64,000 nt of DNA from Lithodes maja (taxonomy: Eukaryota; Arthropoda; Malacostraca; Decapoda; Lithodidae). The notes under the pieces are model-generated. The model did no database searches, was not told the DNA's origin, and saw only the letters and a list, made by a program, of their open reading frames with translations. A program made the position numbers and the translations under genes. The DNA lies in contig JBAKBP010007914.1 in assembly GCA_037953745.1 (NCBI GenBank), positions 1-64,000 on the forward strand, given 5' to 3'. Of this stretch, positions 31,355-40,959 are shown piece after piece (position 1 is the first letter of the stretch; every line of letters starts with the position of its first letter).

Positions 31355-31858
31355 GGGCGGGTGCCCAAAATAAGGGAGCTATCCCCCCGCCAAAGGTGGC
31401 TTTCTAGGGCCTTTCCTAGCTGATGCTGAGAGGACTAGGTTCTAGTCATGTGGTGATGGGCTGGTCTATCAGAGTGAGAACTGAGCGATCTCTGCCATAC
31501 CCATAGCTTACTCTGACTGTTCCTTTTACTTATATATTTTCTAGATCTCAAGTGACGGCGTCTCTTCCGTGGATTGACCTCCCAATCTACCAAGATTGGA
31601 AGCCAAAGCGTCACATTTTTCCTTTGCCCCTCAACTTTCTCTTCATAATTGCTGAGGGACACAGGGCCCTGAGTGGGGCTTTGGTTTTCCGGGCGTTTCC
31701 GCACCCTCCTCAGCTCCCCGCCATGGAGTGGCTTCGGATACCCAGGCTTTATTGTGGTCGGCAGGGAGGGTTCTATGGGGGCGCTCGGTTATGGCCTTGG
31801 CCTTCCTTGGGGCCTTGGGGCTGTTCGGCCAGGAAGCTTGGGGAACAACAACAACAAC
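31355..31858 (+). mobile_element. SINE-like retroposon with (AAC)n tail
   Basis: A GC-rich ~500-bp block (GGGCGGGTGCCC... to ...AAGCTTGGGG) sits in A/T-rich DNA and ends in a tail of five to six AAC units. AACATTGTAAATA stands immediately on both sides (31342-31354 and 31859-31871), consistent with a target-site duplication; the target itself is tandemly repeated, so its exact length is ambiguous. A GGTTCTAGTC word at 31438 is a poor match to a pol III B box. No protein is encoded. Confidence 0.75.
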
Positions 31859-32120
31859 AACATTGTAAATATACAGTACAAAATACAAACATATAGTACT
31901 AAACATATACATATACAGTACGAATAACAAGCAAACAGTACGAAAAATGTAAATATGCAGTATAAAATACAACCAATGAGTACATTATACAAACATACAA
32001 TACGTCAACTCCAACACACAGTACTGTAATGATTCCACACTGACTCATTTCCTCAAACATACACTTATCATTTAGTAGTTTACCAATACGTGTTTATTGT
32101 TTGATGCTCGGGGCCTTATT

Positions 32121-32188
<68 letters not shown>
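32121..32188. repeat. (GT)n microsatellite
   Basis: About 33 GT units, at the tail side of a tRNA-derived SINE. Confidence 0.96.
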
Positions 32189-32191
<3 letters not shown>

Positions 32192-32256
32192 ACTCTTACT
32201 CTAGTTGTATTGCGGGAGTGAGCATGCTCGTTATTTCCCGCCTCCTATATGTGTAG

Positions 32257-32637
32257 GTGTTATATGTATCGTTGGAATGGCTGTGGATGTGTGTGTAGTC
32301 TGTATTTTTAGCCAATTGGCGACATCGGAAACGAAGGCTTAGGGTGGATCTGTATGGTACCATTCTCACTATAGACGGTACCGTCTCGCCCGAAGGCTTA
32401 GGTAGCCATCAGCTTAGGTGAACCATATATATGATACCCATCTCGCCTTGTACCATTTTTGCCAACCCCAGATGGGACGTCACAACGTCGTCCACTTATT
32501 CCAGGTACCTATTTACAGCTAGGTGAACTGAGGCTAACACATGAAAGGAGACAAGCCCAATTTGTCTCCGCCCGGCCGGGGATTGAACCCCCGACCCCTC
32601 GTGTGTGAGACGAGAGCTCTACCTACTAGGCTACGGG
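32257..32637 (-). mobile_element. tRNA-derived SINE, copy 1
   Basis: On the minus strand the head is tRNA-like: A box TAGCCTAGTAGG, anticodon arm CTCGT-CTCACAC-ACGAG (anticodon CAC, as in tRNA-Val) and B box GGGTTCAATCCC. About 300 bp of non-tRNA body follow. A second copy at 45870-46245 is nearly identical across the whole length apart from small indels. Acceptor pairing is incomplete, so this is a SINE head and not a tRNA gene. Transcription by RNA polymerase III is inferred from the boxes. Similarity to the second copy may extend weakly to 32188. Confidence 0.85.
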
Positions 32638-32657
32638 CTGTGTGTGTGTGTGTGTGT
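32637..32657. repeat. (TG)n microsatellite at the SINE head
   Basis: Ten TG units directly against the tRNA-like 5' end. Confidence 0.9.
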
Positions 32658-32761
32658 TTTATAATTACGTGTAATATTAACCTTACAGGTAAATTTACAA
32701 ATATCTAAGTGGAATAGTCATCGTGTCGATAGATAATAATGTCCCTAAAATGGCCTCCTTC

Positions 32762-32762
<1 letters not shown>

Positions 32763-32828
<66 letters not shown>
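32763..32828. repeat. (CT)n microsatellite
   Basis: About 33 CT units. A G-rich tract follows at about 32959-32988. Confidence 0.95.
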
Positions 32829-32832
<4 letters not shown>

Positions 32833-33084
32833 CTTGGTCGTGATGCGGTTAGCTGCGGTAAATTGCGGTTAAGTGCGGTAAATGAGGCTTGCAGGATCCG
32901 ATGAGGCTGAGGTTGGTATAAAATTGACCCTCCTCTTCCCCCGGGGCTCCCAAATTGTGGTGGGGGCAGGGGGGGGGGGGGGGGGGGCAGTCGCTCTTTA
33001 AAAAAATATGAACCTCTTGTGTTTTTATTTGTGCACATTAAAAAAAAACAAAAATGGATGCGACATGCTTTTCATTAAGTCTGA

Positions 33085-33170
33085 ACTGTCTTGATGGTGT
33101 ATTGCTTAGAGTGTTTAAGATCTGTATGTGGTAACCCAGGTTCGAATCCCGGTAGGATCACATGCTTTCA
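33085..33170 (+). mobile_element. tRNA-related (SINE-like) sequence
   Basis: Contains a perfect B box inside a T-arm, CCAGG-TTCGAAT-CCCGG, and an A-box-like TTGCTTAGAGTG about 40 bp upstream. There is no full cloverleaf, so it is a tRNA-derived repeat and not a gene. Element limits are unknown. Confidence 0.5.
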
Positions 33171-33994
33171 TTAATTTCATTGGGAGGTGTTTGGTGTTGG
33201 GAGTGAAATTAATAAATAAGATTATACTTAAACAACAAAAGTGTAAACAAATATTTATATAATATTTCAAATTGCATTTTAATCATATCAATTTCGAAAT
33301 TATTTGACTGTATCCATGTTAATATAATCAAGTTTTAAACCTAAATATGATGCAGTTGTTTAGACTCTTGATAATATTACAATAATCATCAACGAATAAT
33401 ACAAATGATATATACTTGACAACTTGCACTGACATTCAAAGCAGTTCATACATATTATGTAATACAGTTTGTTGTTATTGTGATGCAAATACAGTATATA
33501 ATTAGGACAATACACAAGGCTTACGTAATCATAATGGTAAATTTTAGACGATTTTACTTAGCTAAAGGAAGACCGTTATGAATCTAAGCGGTATAGTCTG
33601 TCTCAATGAACCTTCTGACTCACAAATATCTAAGCTGACTATAATTGTATAATAAAAGCCAGCATAAAATATTAGAATGTGTCATGGTGATTAAAGATTA
33701 AAGCTTGTTCTATATAAAAAAAAAGCTTGGTATTTAAGTCTCGGCCTGACCACTTCTTTTAGATAAATTGTTTTCTTCTTATTACAGTACACTATTAAAA
33801 CTTCATCAAACTTATTTTATTTCATAGAATTAGCTACACATTCAAACAAATTTAGAATGCAAATGAATAGTAGGCTACATATTTTGAAAACAAAAATACG
33901 TTGCTATCTATGAATTAAGCACATTATATACATTATGTCAATAATATTGAATCTCACTCACAATTCTAAATTTCTGCAATAACAACGAAACTTA
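33171..33994. other. No feature recognised
   Basis: A/T-rich DNA with no open frame, tandem repeat or inverted repeat of note. A family C-like word, TTTTAGACGATTTTACTTAG, occurs alone at 33542. Confidence 0.5.
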
Positions 33995-34368
33995 TTAAGG
34001 GGAGATGGGCGTATTTATTTGCGTATTGAGTTATATTTTTATATATTTTTTAGTTTCCTCCCTAGACCTCCATCAACCTGTAAACAACATCCCCTAGAAC
34101 ACCCTTTAGATAAATGTGTAAATTTTTCGGTAGAAAAATGTTCCGGCCAAAGGCCGCATACTCTTAAAATGACAGGCTCGCTATCGCTCGCCAGGACAAA
34201 ATCGACAACTAAATGGCACGAAAGGCCTTAATATTGAGAAAGAAATAGGGCGTAAATTCTTCAAATCGCCAAACTAATGGCCGAACGTCTTAAAATATAT
34301 AAAACAATGGGGGCTAAACACAAGGGAGAAGAGGGGCCAGAAAACCCCCCAGACCATCTCCCCTTCAA
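33995..34368 (+). mobile_element. TTAA MITE, family A
   Basis: Begins TTAAGGGGAGATGG and ends CCATCTCCCCTTCAA, with the right TTAA site altered. It has all internal family A landmarks in order, including TTTCCTCCCTAGACCTCCAT, CGGCCAAAGGCCG and GGCTCGCTATCGCTCGCC. Confidence 0.9.
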
Positions 34369-34835
<467 letters not shown>

Positions 34836-34880
34836 CTCTGTTTCTTCCCGGCCGCTTTCTTCACCCTGTCTTTTTCTACT

Positions 34881-35261
34881 TTAAGGGGAAGGTACCGTAG
34901 TTGCTTTTTCGGAACACCCTTCTCCCCCATTAGTTGAACGTTCGTTCTATTAGTTTGGCGATTCTAAGATCTTTCACTTCATTATTTTGTCAATATTAGG
35001 ACCTTTCGTGCCATTTAGATATCGATTTTTTTGCTGGCAAGTGATAGCCAGCCTGTAATCTTTGGAGGAAACGGCCTTTGGCCTGGACACTATTCTACGG
35101 ATTTTTTGTTTTACAAATTTATCTCGAGAGGGTTTTTATTTATTTTTTTATTTTTGTTTTATTTTATTTTTTTATAAAGCTTGAGGGATGTCTAGCGAAG
35201 ACAATAATAAATCAATAAATTAATAAAGTAAATAGACCAAAAAATAAACCCTACCCCTTAA
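34881..35261 (-). mobile_element. TTAA MITE, family A
   Basis: Reverse orientation: starts TTAAGGGGAAGGTAC and ends CCTACCCCTTAA on the plus strand. Internal words CATTAGTTTGGCGATTCTAA, GGCAAGTGATAGCCAGCC and CGGCCTTTGGCC are family A. Confidence 0.85.
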
Positions 35262-35262
35262 T

Positions 35263-35880
35263 ATGTATTTCCTCTTCTTTCCCGCTCTCCTCCTTCTCAC
35301 CATATGTCTACACTTTCGTCACCCTCTCTATGTATCCATTTTCTTTCCCTCCCTCCTCCCTTCCTCCTTTTTACTCTTCCCTTTCCCTTACCTCCTTCTC
35401 GTTCTGTACTGCTTTCATTTCTACCCCTTTCCTTCTTTACTCCTTCTATCTCTACTTCCCTCTTCTTTAGTCTTCCCTTCCTTACATCGTTTTCCTCCAC
35501 TTCTCTCCCTTCCCTTATACCTCTTTCATCTCTCATTTCACCTCCCCCCCCCTTTCCCACCTCTTCTTTCTTCCCTTCTTTCACACCTTCCATCATTTCG
35601 TTCCTTCTCTCTCCCTTCCTTCTTAATTAATCCCTTCCATCAGTCATCACTTTCATCTCTCTTCCTTTCCATTTTTTCTTATCTGTTATTCCTTCTCTTT
35701 CATCCACCCTTTCGTCCCTTTATATCTCCTTCTTTTCTCCACCATTATCTCCTATTACTTTACCTCCTTCCTTATTCCCTCCCTCTTTATTCCTTCCATT
35801 CTCCTCCTGGTTCCCTTCCTTCACCCCTTCCGTCCCCTTGACCCCCTCACTCCCTCCCCCCCACCACCATCATCTCATTA
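35263..35880. repeat. 600-bp pyrimidine-rich tract
   Basis: The plus strand is almost entirely C and T (TCCCTTCC-type words) without a fixed period. The long open frames on both strands (Leu/Pro/Ser/Phe-rich on plus, Arg/Glu/Gly-rich on minus) are composition artefacts. A possible triplex-forming stretch. Confidence 0.85.
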
Positions 35881-35911
35881 GGTAAAACTTCTCATGTTTG
35901 ATAACTGCGTT

Positions 35912-35913
<2 letters not shown>

Positions 35914-35992
<79 letters not shown>
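35914..35992. repeat. (GA)n microsatellite
   Basis: About 38 GA units. Confidence 0.96.
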
Positions 35993-35996
<4 letters not shown>

Positions 35997-36756
35997 ATTA
36001 ATGAAAGATAAAATACATTAGGGATATAATGAAGGATGCTTTACATGTTTTTTCATTATTAACGATAACTATTCGTAATACAAGTTGTACTGTATAGTAA
36101 TATGTGATTGAAATATTTCGTTTATGGAGTTGAAGTATTTGGTGCTTAACTGATTTGTATATATTACACTTATGTAAATTAACTTAAATGACCTGTATTC
36201 ATGTATCTGTTTTATGTTTAATAAATCCCTCCATTTGAGGAACCTAAGCCATAGATGAACCATTGGTGCTTATTAAATTCGAGTTTTATAACTATTATCA
36301 TGATATTATTTTGAGAATACTAATGTAATAAGTTCCTACAGTGAAATAAGTTCTTTAATACACTGGTGGAGGTTGATTCATTTAGTTGTCATAAGCATAA
36401 CATAGAGGGCATATGGGTTTAGCAGATAGATTTAATGTTTAGTCCCACTTCAGGTCTCCGAATATCGCTCCCAGGGCAGTCTGGAGTCTTCTGGCTATTT
36501 GGCTTCCTGAACTGGTGATGATGGTGGTGGTGTGTGTTCCTGGTGGTCTTTGTATGTTGTTGAAGATGGACGGTAACTGTGTAAGTGTACAGAAAGCCTT
36601 ATTAATGTAGTCCTCCTCCTGTTCACCGTCATGGCTGTGTGTTGAAAGTGATGAGGTCCACTCTGTTCAGCTTATGATGATGCACTTCATGTGACATCCT
36701 ACTTGTCTGGTGCCCCTTCCTATGACTCCATGCTACAGTTACGGGGAGATTTCCAC
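35993..36756. other. Gene-free DNA; possibly decayed coding remnant from ~36440
   Basis: From 36440 the base composition becomes balanced and less repetitive than its surroundings. It is interrupted by a family A MITE at 36757 and continues at 37075-37475. Minus-strand frames are broken by several stops and I recognise no protein family. I list it only because of the composition change. Confidence 0.3.
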
Positions 36757-37074
36757 TTAAGGGATTTTTTTCTTTACCCCCTTCTCCCTCATGTTTACCC
36801 CCATTGCTTTTGAGATTTTAAGACGTTCGCCCCATTAGTTTGGCGATTTTAAGAACTTTCACTCAATTTATGTCACTTTTAAGACCTTTCGTCCCATTTA
36901 GGTGTCGATTTTTTCCTGGCGAGCGATAGCGAGCCTGTAATTTAAGAGGAATCGGCCTTCGGCCGGGACATTTTTCTACCGAAAAATGTACAAATTTATC
37001 TTGAAAGGGGGTCAAGGGGGTGTAATTTCAAGCTTGATGGAAGTCTAGGAAACACGCTAAAAACCTCCCCTTAA
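36757..37074 (-). mobile_element. TTAA MITE, family A
   Basis: TTAAGGGATTTTTTT on the left and CCTCCCCTTAA on the right. Contains CCATTAGTTTGGCGATTTTA, GGCGAGCGATAGCGAGCC and CGGCCTTCGGCCGGGACA. It is about 50 bp shorter than the longest copies. Confidence 0.9.
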
Positions 37075-37475
37075 CGGTGTGGCCAACTTCTTGTCTCACT
37101 GATGGTTGCTATACGTGTCCATGATTTGCTTTTGAGGAATCTTTGGGTACCTTCGCTTGTGCACCTTTTAGAGTGATGCACAACTGAGCTGCTAAATGAA
37201 AAGTCAGCAGGGGTAGTGTTGAGTTTGGTGACGGCATTGACCTCACGCACACTGCCTGGAAGAGAGACATGCTGGAACAGTGGGAGCTGGAGGTCAGTGG
37301 TCCCTTGTTGTCCTAAGCACAGGGATCTTTGGGTATAGACAGATGCTTTGTCATACTATTCTCTGTAGGCCTACTGATGGCTGCCAGTGCTGCTTCCAGG
37401 TATTCCATTTTCTGTCGTGGTGCGATGCTTTTTGATGTCGTAGGTTGGGCAGAATCGTCAAAATAGTGCATATCA
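37075..37475. other. Continuation of the unassigned balanced-composition stretch
   Basis: Same composition as 36440-36756, on the other side of the MITE. No frame is open over its length and no family is recognised. Confidence 0.3.
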
Positions 37476-37690
37476 TTAAGGTTCGTCCCATGAGTACAGG
37501 CTCGCTATCGCTCGCTAGGAAAAATTTAACACCTGAATGGCATAAAAGGTTTTAATGTTGACAACAAAATAGGGCAAAAGGTCTTAAAATCAACAAACTA
37601 ATGGACAGAACGTCTTAAAATCTCAGAACTAATAGGGCTAAACATTAGGGAGAAATGGGTCCATAAAAATCAACCATCCCCCTCCCTTAA
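37476..37690 (+). mobile_element. MITE family A, internally deleted
   Basis: TTAAGG is followed directly by TTCGTCCCATGAGTACAGG, so the first ~150 bp of the family are missing. The second half is complete to CCATCCCCCTCCCTTAA. Confidence 0.8.
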
Positions 37691-37860
37691 TTAAGGCCAC
37701 TACTGACGTCCCCGAGTGTACACAAGCCAGAGTGTCTGTGGCTGGTGAGGGTATACAAATAATAACACGGTATATACTGTATATACGTGTACCTCAGTAA
37801 TTAATTGGTCACAGTAATGAACCACTCGGGATGCACTCACAGGGAATCACATTATAGTAG
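37691..37860. other. No feature recognised
   Basis: Short unique spacer between two family A MITEs, with a small TATACTGTATATACGTG palindromic stretch. Confidence 0.4.
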
Positions 37861-38194
37861 TTAACCCGAGATTTGTGTTTATTCATTGTTTGGTGTAATT
37901 ATTTATTATTTTGTTTAGTCTCCTACCTTGACCTCCATTAATATTAAAAACAAAAAAACACATCCAAGATCCCCTTCCGAGATATATGTGTGCATGTTTC
38001 GGTAGAAAAAGACCCCGGCCGAAGGCCGGTTCCTCCTAATGTGCAGACTCGTTATCGCTCGCCAGGAAAAAATTGATACTAAATGGTCTTGAAATCGCCA
38101 AACTAATGGGGCAAATGTCTTAAAATATCAAAACTAATGGGGCTAAACATAAAGGGCAAGAGGGTGCTGGAGAAAAACCCAAACCTGCCCTTAA
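37861..38194 (+). mobile_element. MITE family A, decayed 5' end
   Basis: Landmarks TTTAGTCTCCTACCTTGACC, CCCCGGCCGAAGGCCGG and CTCGTTATCGCTCGCC, ending CTGCCCTTAA. The first ~40 bp are not recognisable. Confidence 0.8.
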
Positions 38195-38216
38195 CCCGAG
38201 TTGACAGGTGTCGAAT

Positions 38217-38432
38217 GTACAGTCTTGGACATAAATATATGGGCAATATCGTGAAGTCTAATTACAATACACTCATGAACTATTTTGATCAACTGCTTCA
38301 ACCACACTCCTCACATATTGGGCTTCACTAGGTAATATTCGCCATTTTAGAGTTATTATTAAGGTATATTATTTTATAGTTATTATTAGGATGTATTAAA
38401 GTATTTATGACCACGACTGTTGAGTTGTGGTC
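38217..38432. mobile_element. Small inverted-repeat element (CAGTCNTGGNCATAAATA termini)
   Basis: The left end is TACAGTCTTGGACATAAATA. The right end, read on the other strand, is CAACAGTCGTGGTCATAAATA. It has a ~215-bp non-coding body. Similar termini occur in the cluster at 61865-62600. A Tc1/mariner-type origin is plausible but unproven. Confidence 0.5.
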
Positions 38433-38551
38433 ATAAATTCAACACCAACCAACTCGAGCTAAGTAATATAGTACGATTTCCTTTCAGTTAAGCACAAGGG
38501 TTTAATTGATGTGACATTTGCACACTTCATTTTTCGTTCGGTTCCATGACA

Positions 38552-39290
38552 AAACCCTAATGGACAAAACCCAATGGACAAAACCCAATGCACAAAACTC
38601 CAATGGACAAAACTCCAATGGACAAAACTCCAATGGACAAAACTCCAATGGACAAAACTCCAATGGACAAAACCCAATGGACAAAACTCCAATGGACAAA
38701 ACCCAATGGACAAAACTCCAATGGACAAAACCCAATGGACAAAACTCCAATGGACAAAACCCAATGGACAAAACTCCAATGGACAAAACCCAATGGACAA
38801 AACTCCAATGGACAAAACTCCAATGGACAAAACTCCAATGGACAAAACCCAATGGACAAAACCCAATGGACAAAACTCCAATGGACAAAACCCAATGGAC
38901 AAAACTCCAATGGACAAAACCCAATGGACAAAACTCCAATGGACAAAACCCAATGGACAAAAACTCAATGGACATAAACCCAATGGACAAAACCCAAGAG
39001 GACAAAACTTCAATGGACAGAAGCCCAACCCCTTATATGAATAATGGACAAAATCCCAGTCACCACAACCTCATACACCTAACTTGTCCTAACCTAACCT
39101 AACCTAACCTAACTAGGATTTTGTGGATTGTGGAGTGTGTAAATAAAATGTAATATGTGTTTGCAACCATAAAAAGGCTTTATTTTATGTTATATACTTG
39201 AGATTGGGGTTTTGTCCACTTTTGATACAAGATGTTGGGTTTCTGTCCACTGAATGTTTGTCCGATGGGGTTTTGTGTGGACACCGCTTC
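38552..39290. mobile_element. Foldback element with CCTAA core (copy 2)
   Basis: The left arm holds about 29 units of CAATGGACAAAACC or CAATGGACAAAACTC (14 or 15 bp) to about 38995, then decaying units. At 39084-39114 stands CCTAACCTAACCTAACCTAA, an arthropod telomere-type tract. The right arm (about 39205-39290) carries three to four inverted units such as GGGGTTTTGTCCA and GGGTTTCTGTCCACTG. No coding sequence: the several open frames of 130-190 codons on both strands merely reflect the repeat. The plan matches the element at 13768-14175 although the arm units are unrelated. The left arm has expanded far more than the right. Confidence 0.75.
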
Positions 39291-39480
39291 ATTCCATTAG
39301 TTTGGTGATTTATAAACTGCTTTACCTATTACTTTGGCGATTAAAAGACATTTCACACCATGCAGGTGTTAATTCTTCCCTGGAGAGCGATAGCGTTCCT
39401 GCAATTTATGAGAAAGCAAGCGTTGGCTTGGAAATTTTCTATCGATAAATATACAGATTTAGCTTGAAGAGGAACCCGGG
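39285..39480 (-). mobile_element. MITE family A fragment
   Basis: CATTCCATTAGTTTGGTGAT, ACTTTGGCGATTAAAAGACA and GGAGAGCGATAGCGTTCC in family order on the minus strand. Both termini are missing. Confidence 0.65.
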
Positions 39481-39689
39481 GAGCGTTATTTTACTTGGAT
39501 AGAAGGTGACGAAACCTTCACTATATAGTACCGCCATATCCTTCCCCTCCGCTTTTCTCCTTATCCTTCAAACTACTTTCCTCCTTGCCTTTCGTCTTCC
39601 CTTCCCTTCCTCTGCAGCTCCTTCTATCCCTCCATTTCTCACCTCCCTTAATCCCTCCCCCTCCTTCCCTCCTCCCCTTCCTTCCCTTT

Positions 39690-40432
39690 GGGTGTGTGAA
39701 CTACAGCGGTATAGACGCTCCCGTCATTGTGTGTTAAATATATAGCAACGCGCTATATAGCCACGCCTCAGTGATCACGTGATAGTTTCCCGCCAATACA
39801 TCCTTACCCACGCTAATTACTGTGAGGAGGTCAGTTGTGTGTGTGAACTACAGCGGTATAGACGCTCCCGTCATTGTGTGTTAAATATACAGCAACGCGC
39901 TATATAGCCACGCCTCAGTGATCACGTGATAGTTTCCCGCCAATACTACCTTACCCACGCTAATTACTGTGAGGAGGTCAGTTGTGTGTGTGAACTACAG
40001 CGGTATAGACGCTCCCGTCATTGTGTGTTAAATATACAGCAACGCGCTATATAGCCACGCCTCAGTGATCACGTGATAGTTTCCCGCCAATACTACCTTA
40101 CCCACGCTAATTACTGTGAGGAGGTCAGTTGTGTGTGTGAACTACAGCGGTATAGACGCTCCCGTCATTGTGTGTTAAATATATAGCAACGCGCTATATA
40201 GCCACGCCTCAGTGATCACGTGATAGTTTCCCGCCAATACTACCTTACCCACGCTAATTACTGTGAGGAGGTCAGTTGTGTGTGTGAACTACAGCGGTAT
40301 AGACGCTCCCGTCATTGTGTGTTAAATATATAGCAACGCGCTATATAGCCACGCCTCAGTGATCACGTGATAGTTTCCCGCCTATACTACCTTACCCACG
40401 CTAATTACTGTGAGGAGGACCTGGAGCCGCCA
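39690..40432 (+). repeat. Five 147-bp tandem monomers (putative 5' UTR promoter units)
   Basis: Five units at an exact 147-bp period: GAACTACAGCGG starts at 39698, 39845, 39992, 40139 and 40286. They are nearly identical. Each contains GATCACGTGATAG (a palindromic E-box CACGTG), TTTCCCGCC (an E2F-type site), GCGCTATATAGCCACGCC and TGTGAGGAGG. The last unit runs into the leader of the CR1-like element. Tandem promoter monomers are known in mouse L1; a comparable role here is a hypothesis. Confidence 0.93.
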
Positions 40433-40959
40433 AACCAGAATACCGGCTAACATAAGTGTTCATTTTGTTTTCCTTCTTTCTTTTATATTATTATTTTGTT
40501 TTTCTCCTTAGTAAGCTTATCTTCCTATCTTCTGACAGACACCAATTTGTTTGTCGTATATTTTAGTCTTTCTCTCCCAAACTATTTTTTTTTTTTTTTT
40601 TTAGTATACAAATCACTCCATTACCTGTGTCAAATATTTTATGTTTTATTAAAATATCGTAAATAGGCTAGCCTCTTGATATCGAAATTGAGATAGCTAT
40701 TACCTCCATGTAAACAGGCCCAACAAACTCCCATTAGGTCTACCACATACTATATTTTGTATGCCTTCATACTAACCAATATCTCTCTTTTTTTTACAGT
40801 CTCATGTAATCATAAAATTCAAACACATATTTCTATAGTTTTACAGGGTCTCGACATAGTATCTGATTACTAACATATCTCACATATATTTTTCATTTAT
40901 TTTCACAGGGCTTTTGAAACTGTATCTTAAATTAATACTATATCATCTTAGCAGCCAAA
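40433..40959 (+). other. Leader between the monomers and CR1 ORF1
   Basis: A/T-rich sequence without open frames. Starts ACCTGGAGCCGCCAAACCAG and includes a T tract at about 40587-40603. Probably the untranslated leader of the element. Confidence 0.5.

Noticed and set aside
35263..35841. 192-codon Leu/Pro/Ser frame and its antisense Arg/Glu frame
   Set aside because: Both follow from the near-pure pyrimidine strand; no motif or start context.
38459..39102. Open frames of 129-194 codons on both strands
   Set aside because: All come from the 14-15-bp arm units of the foldback element.
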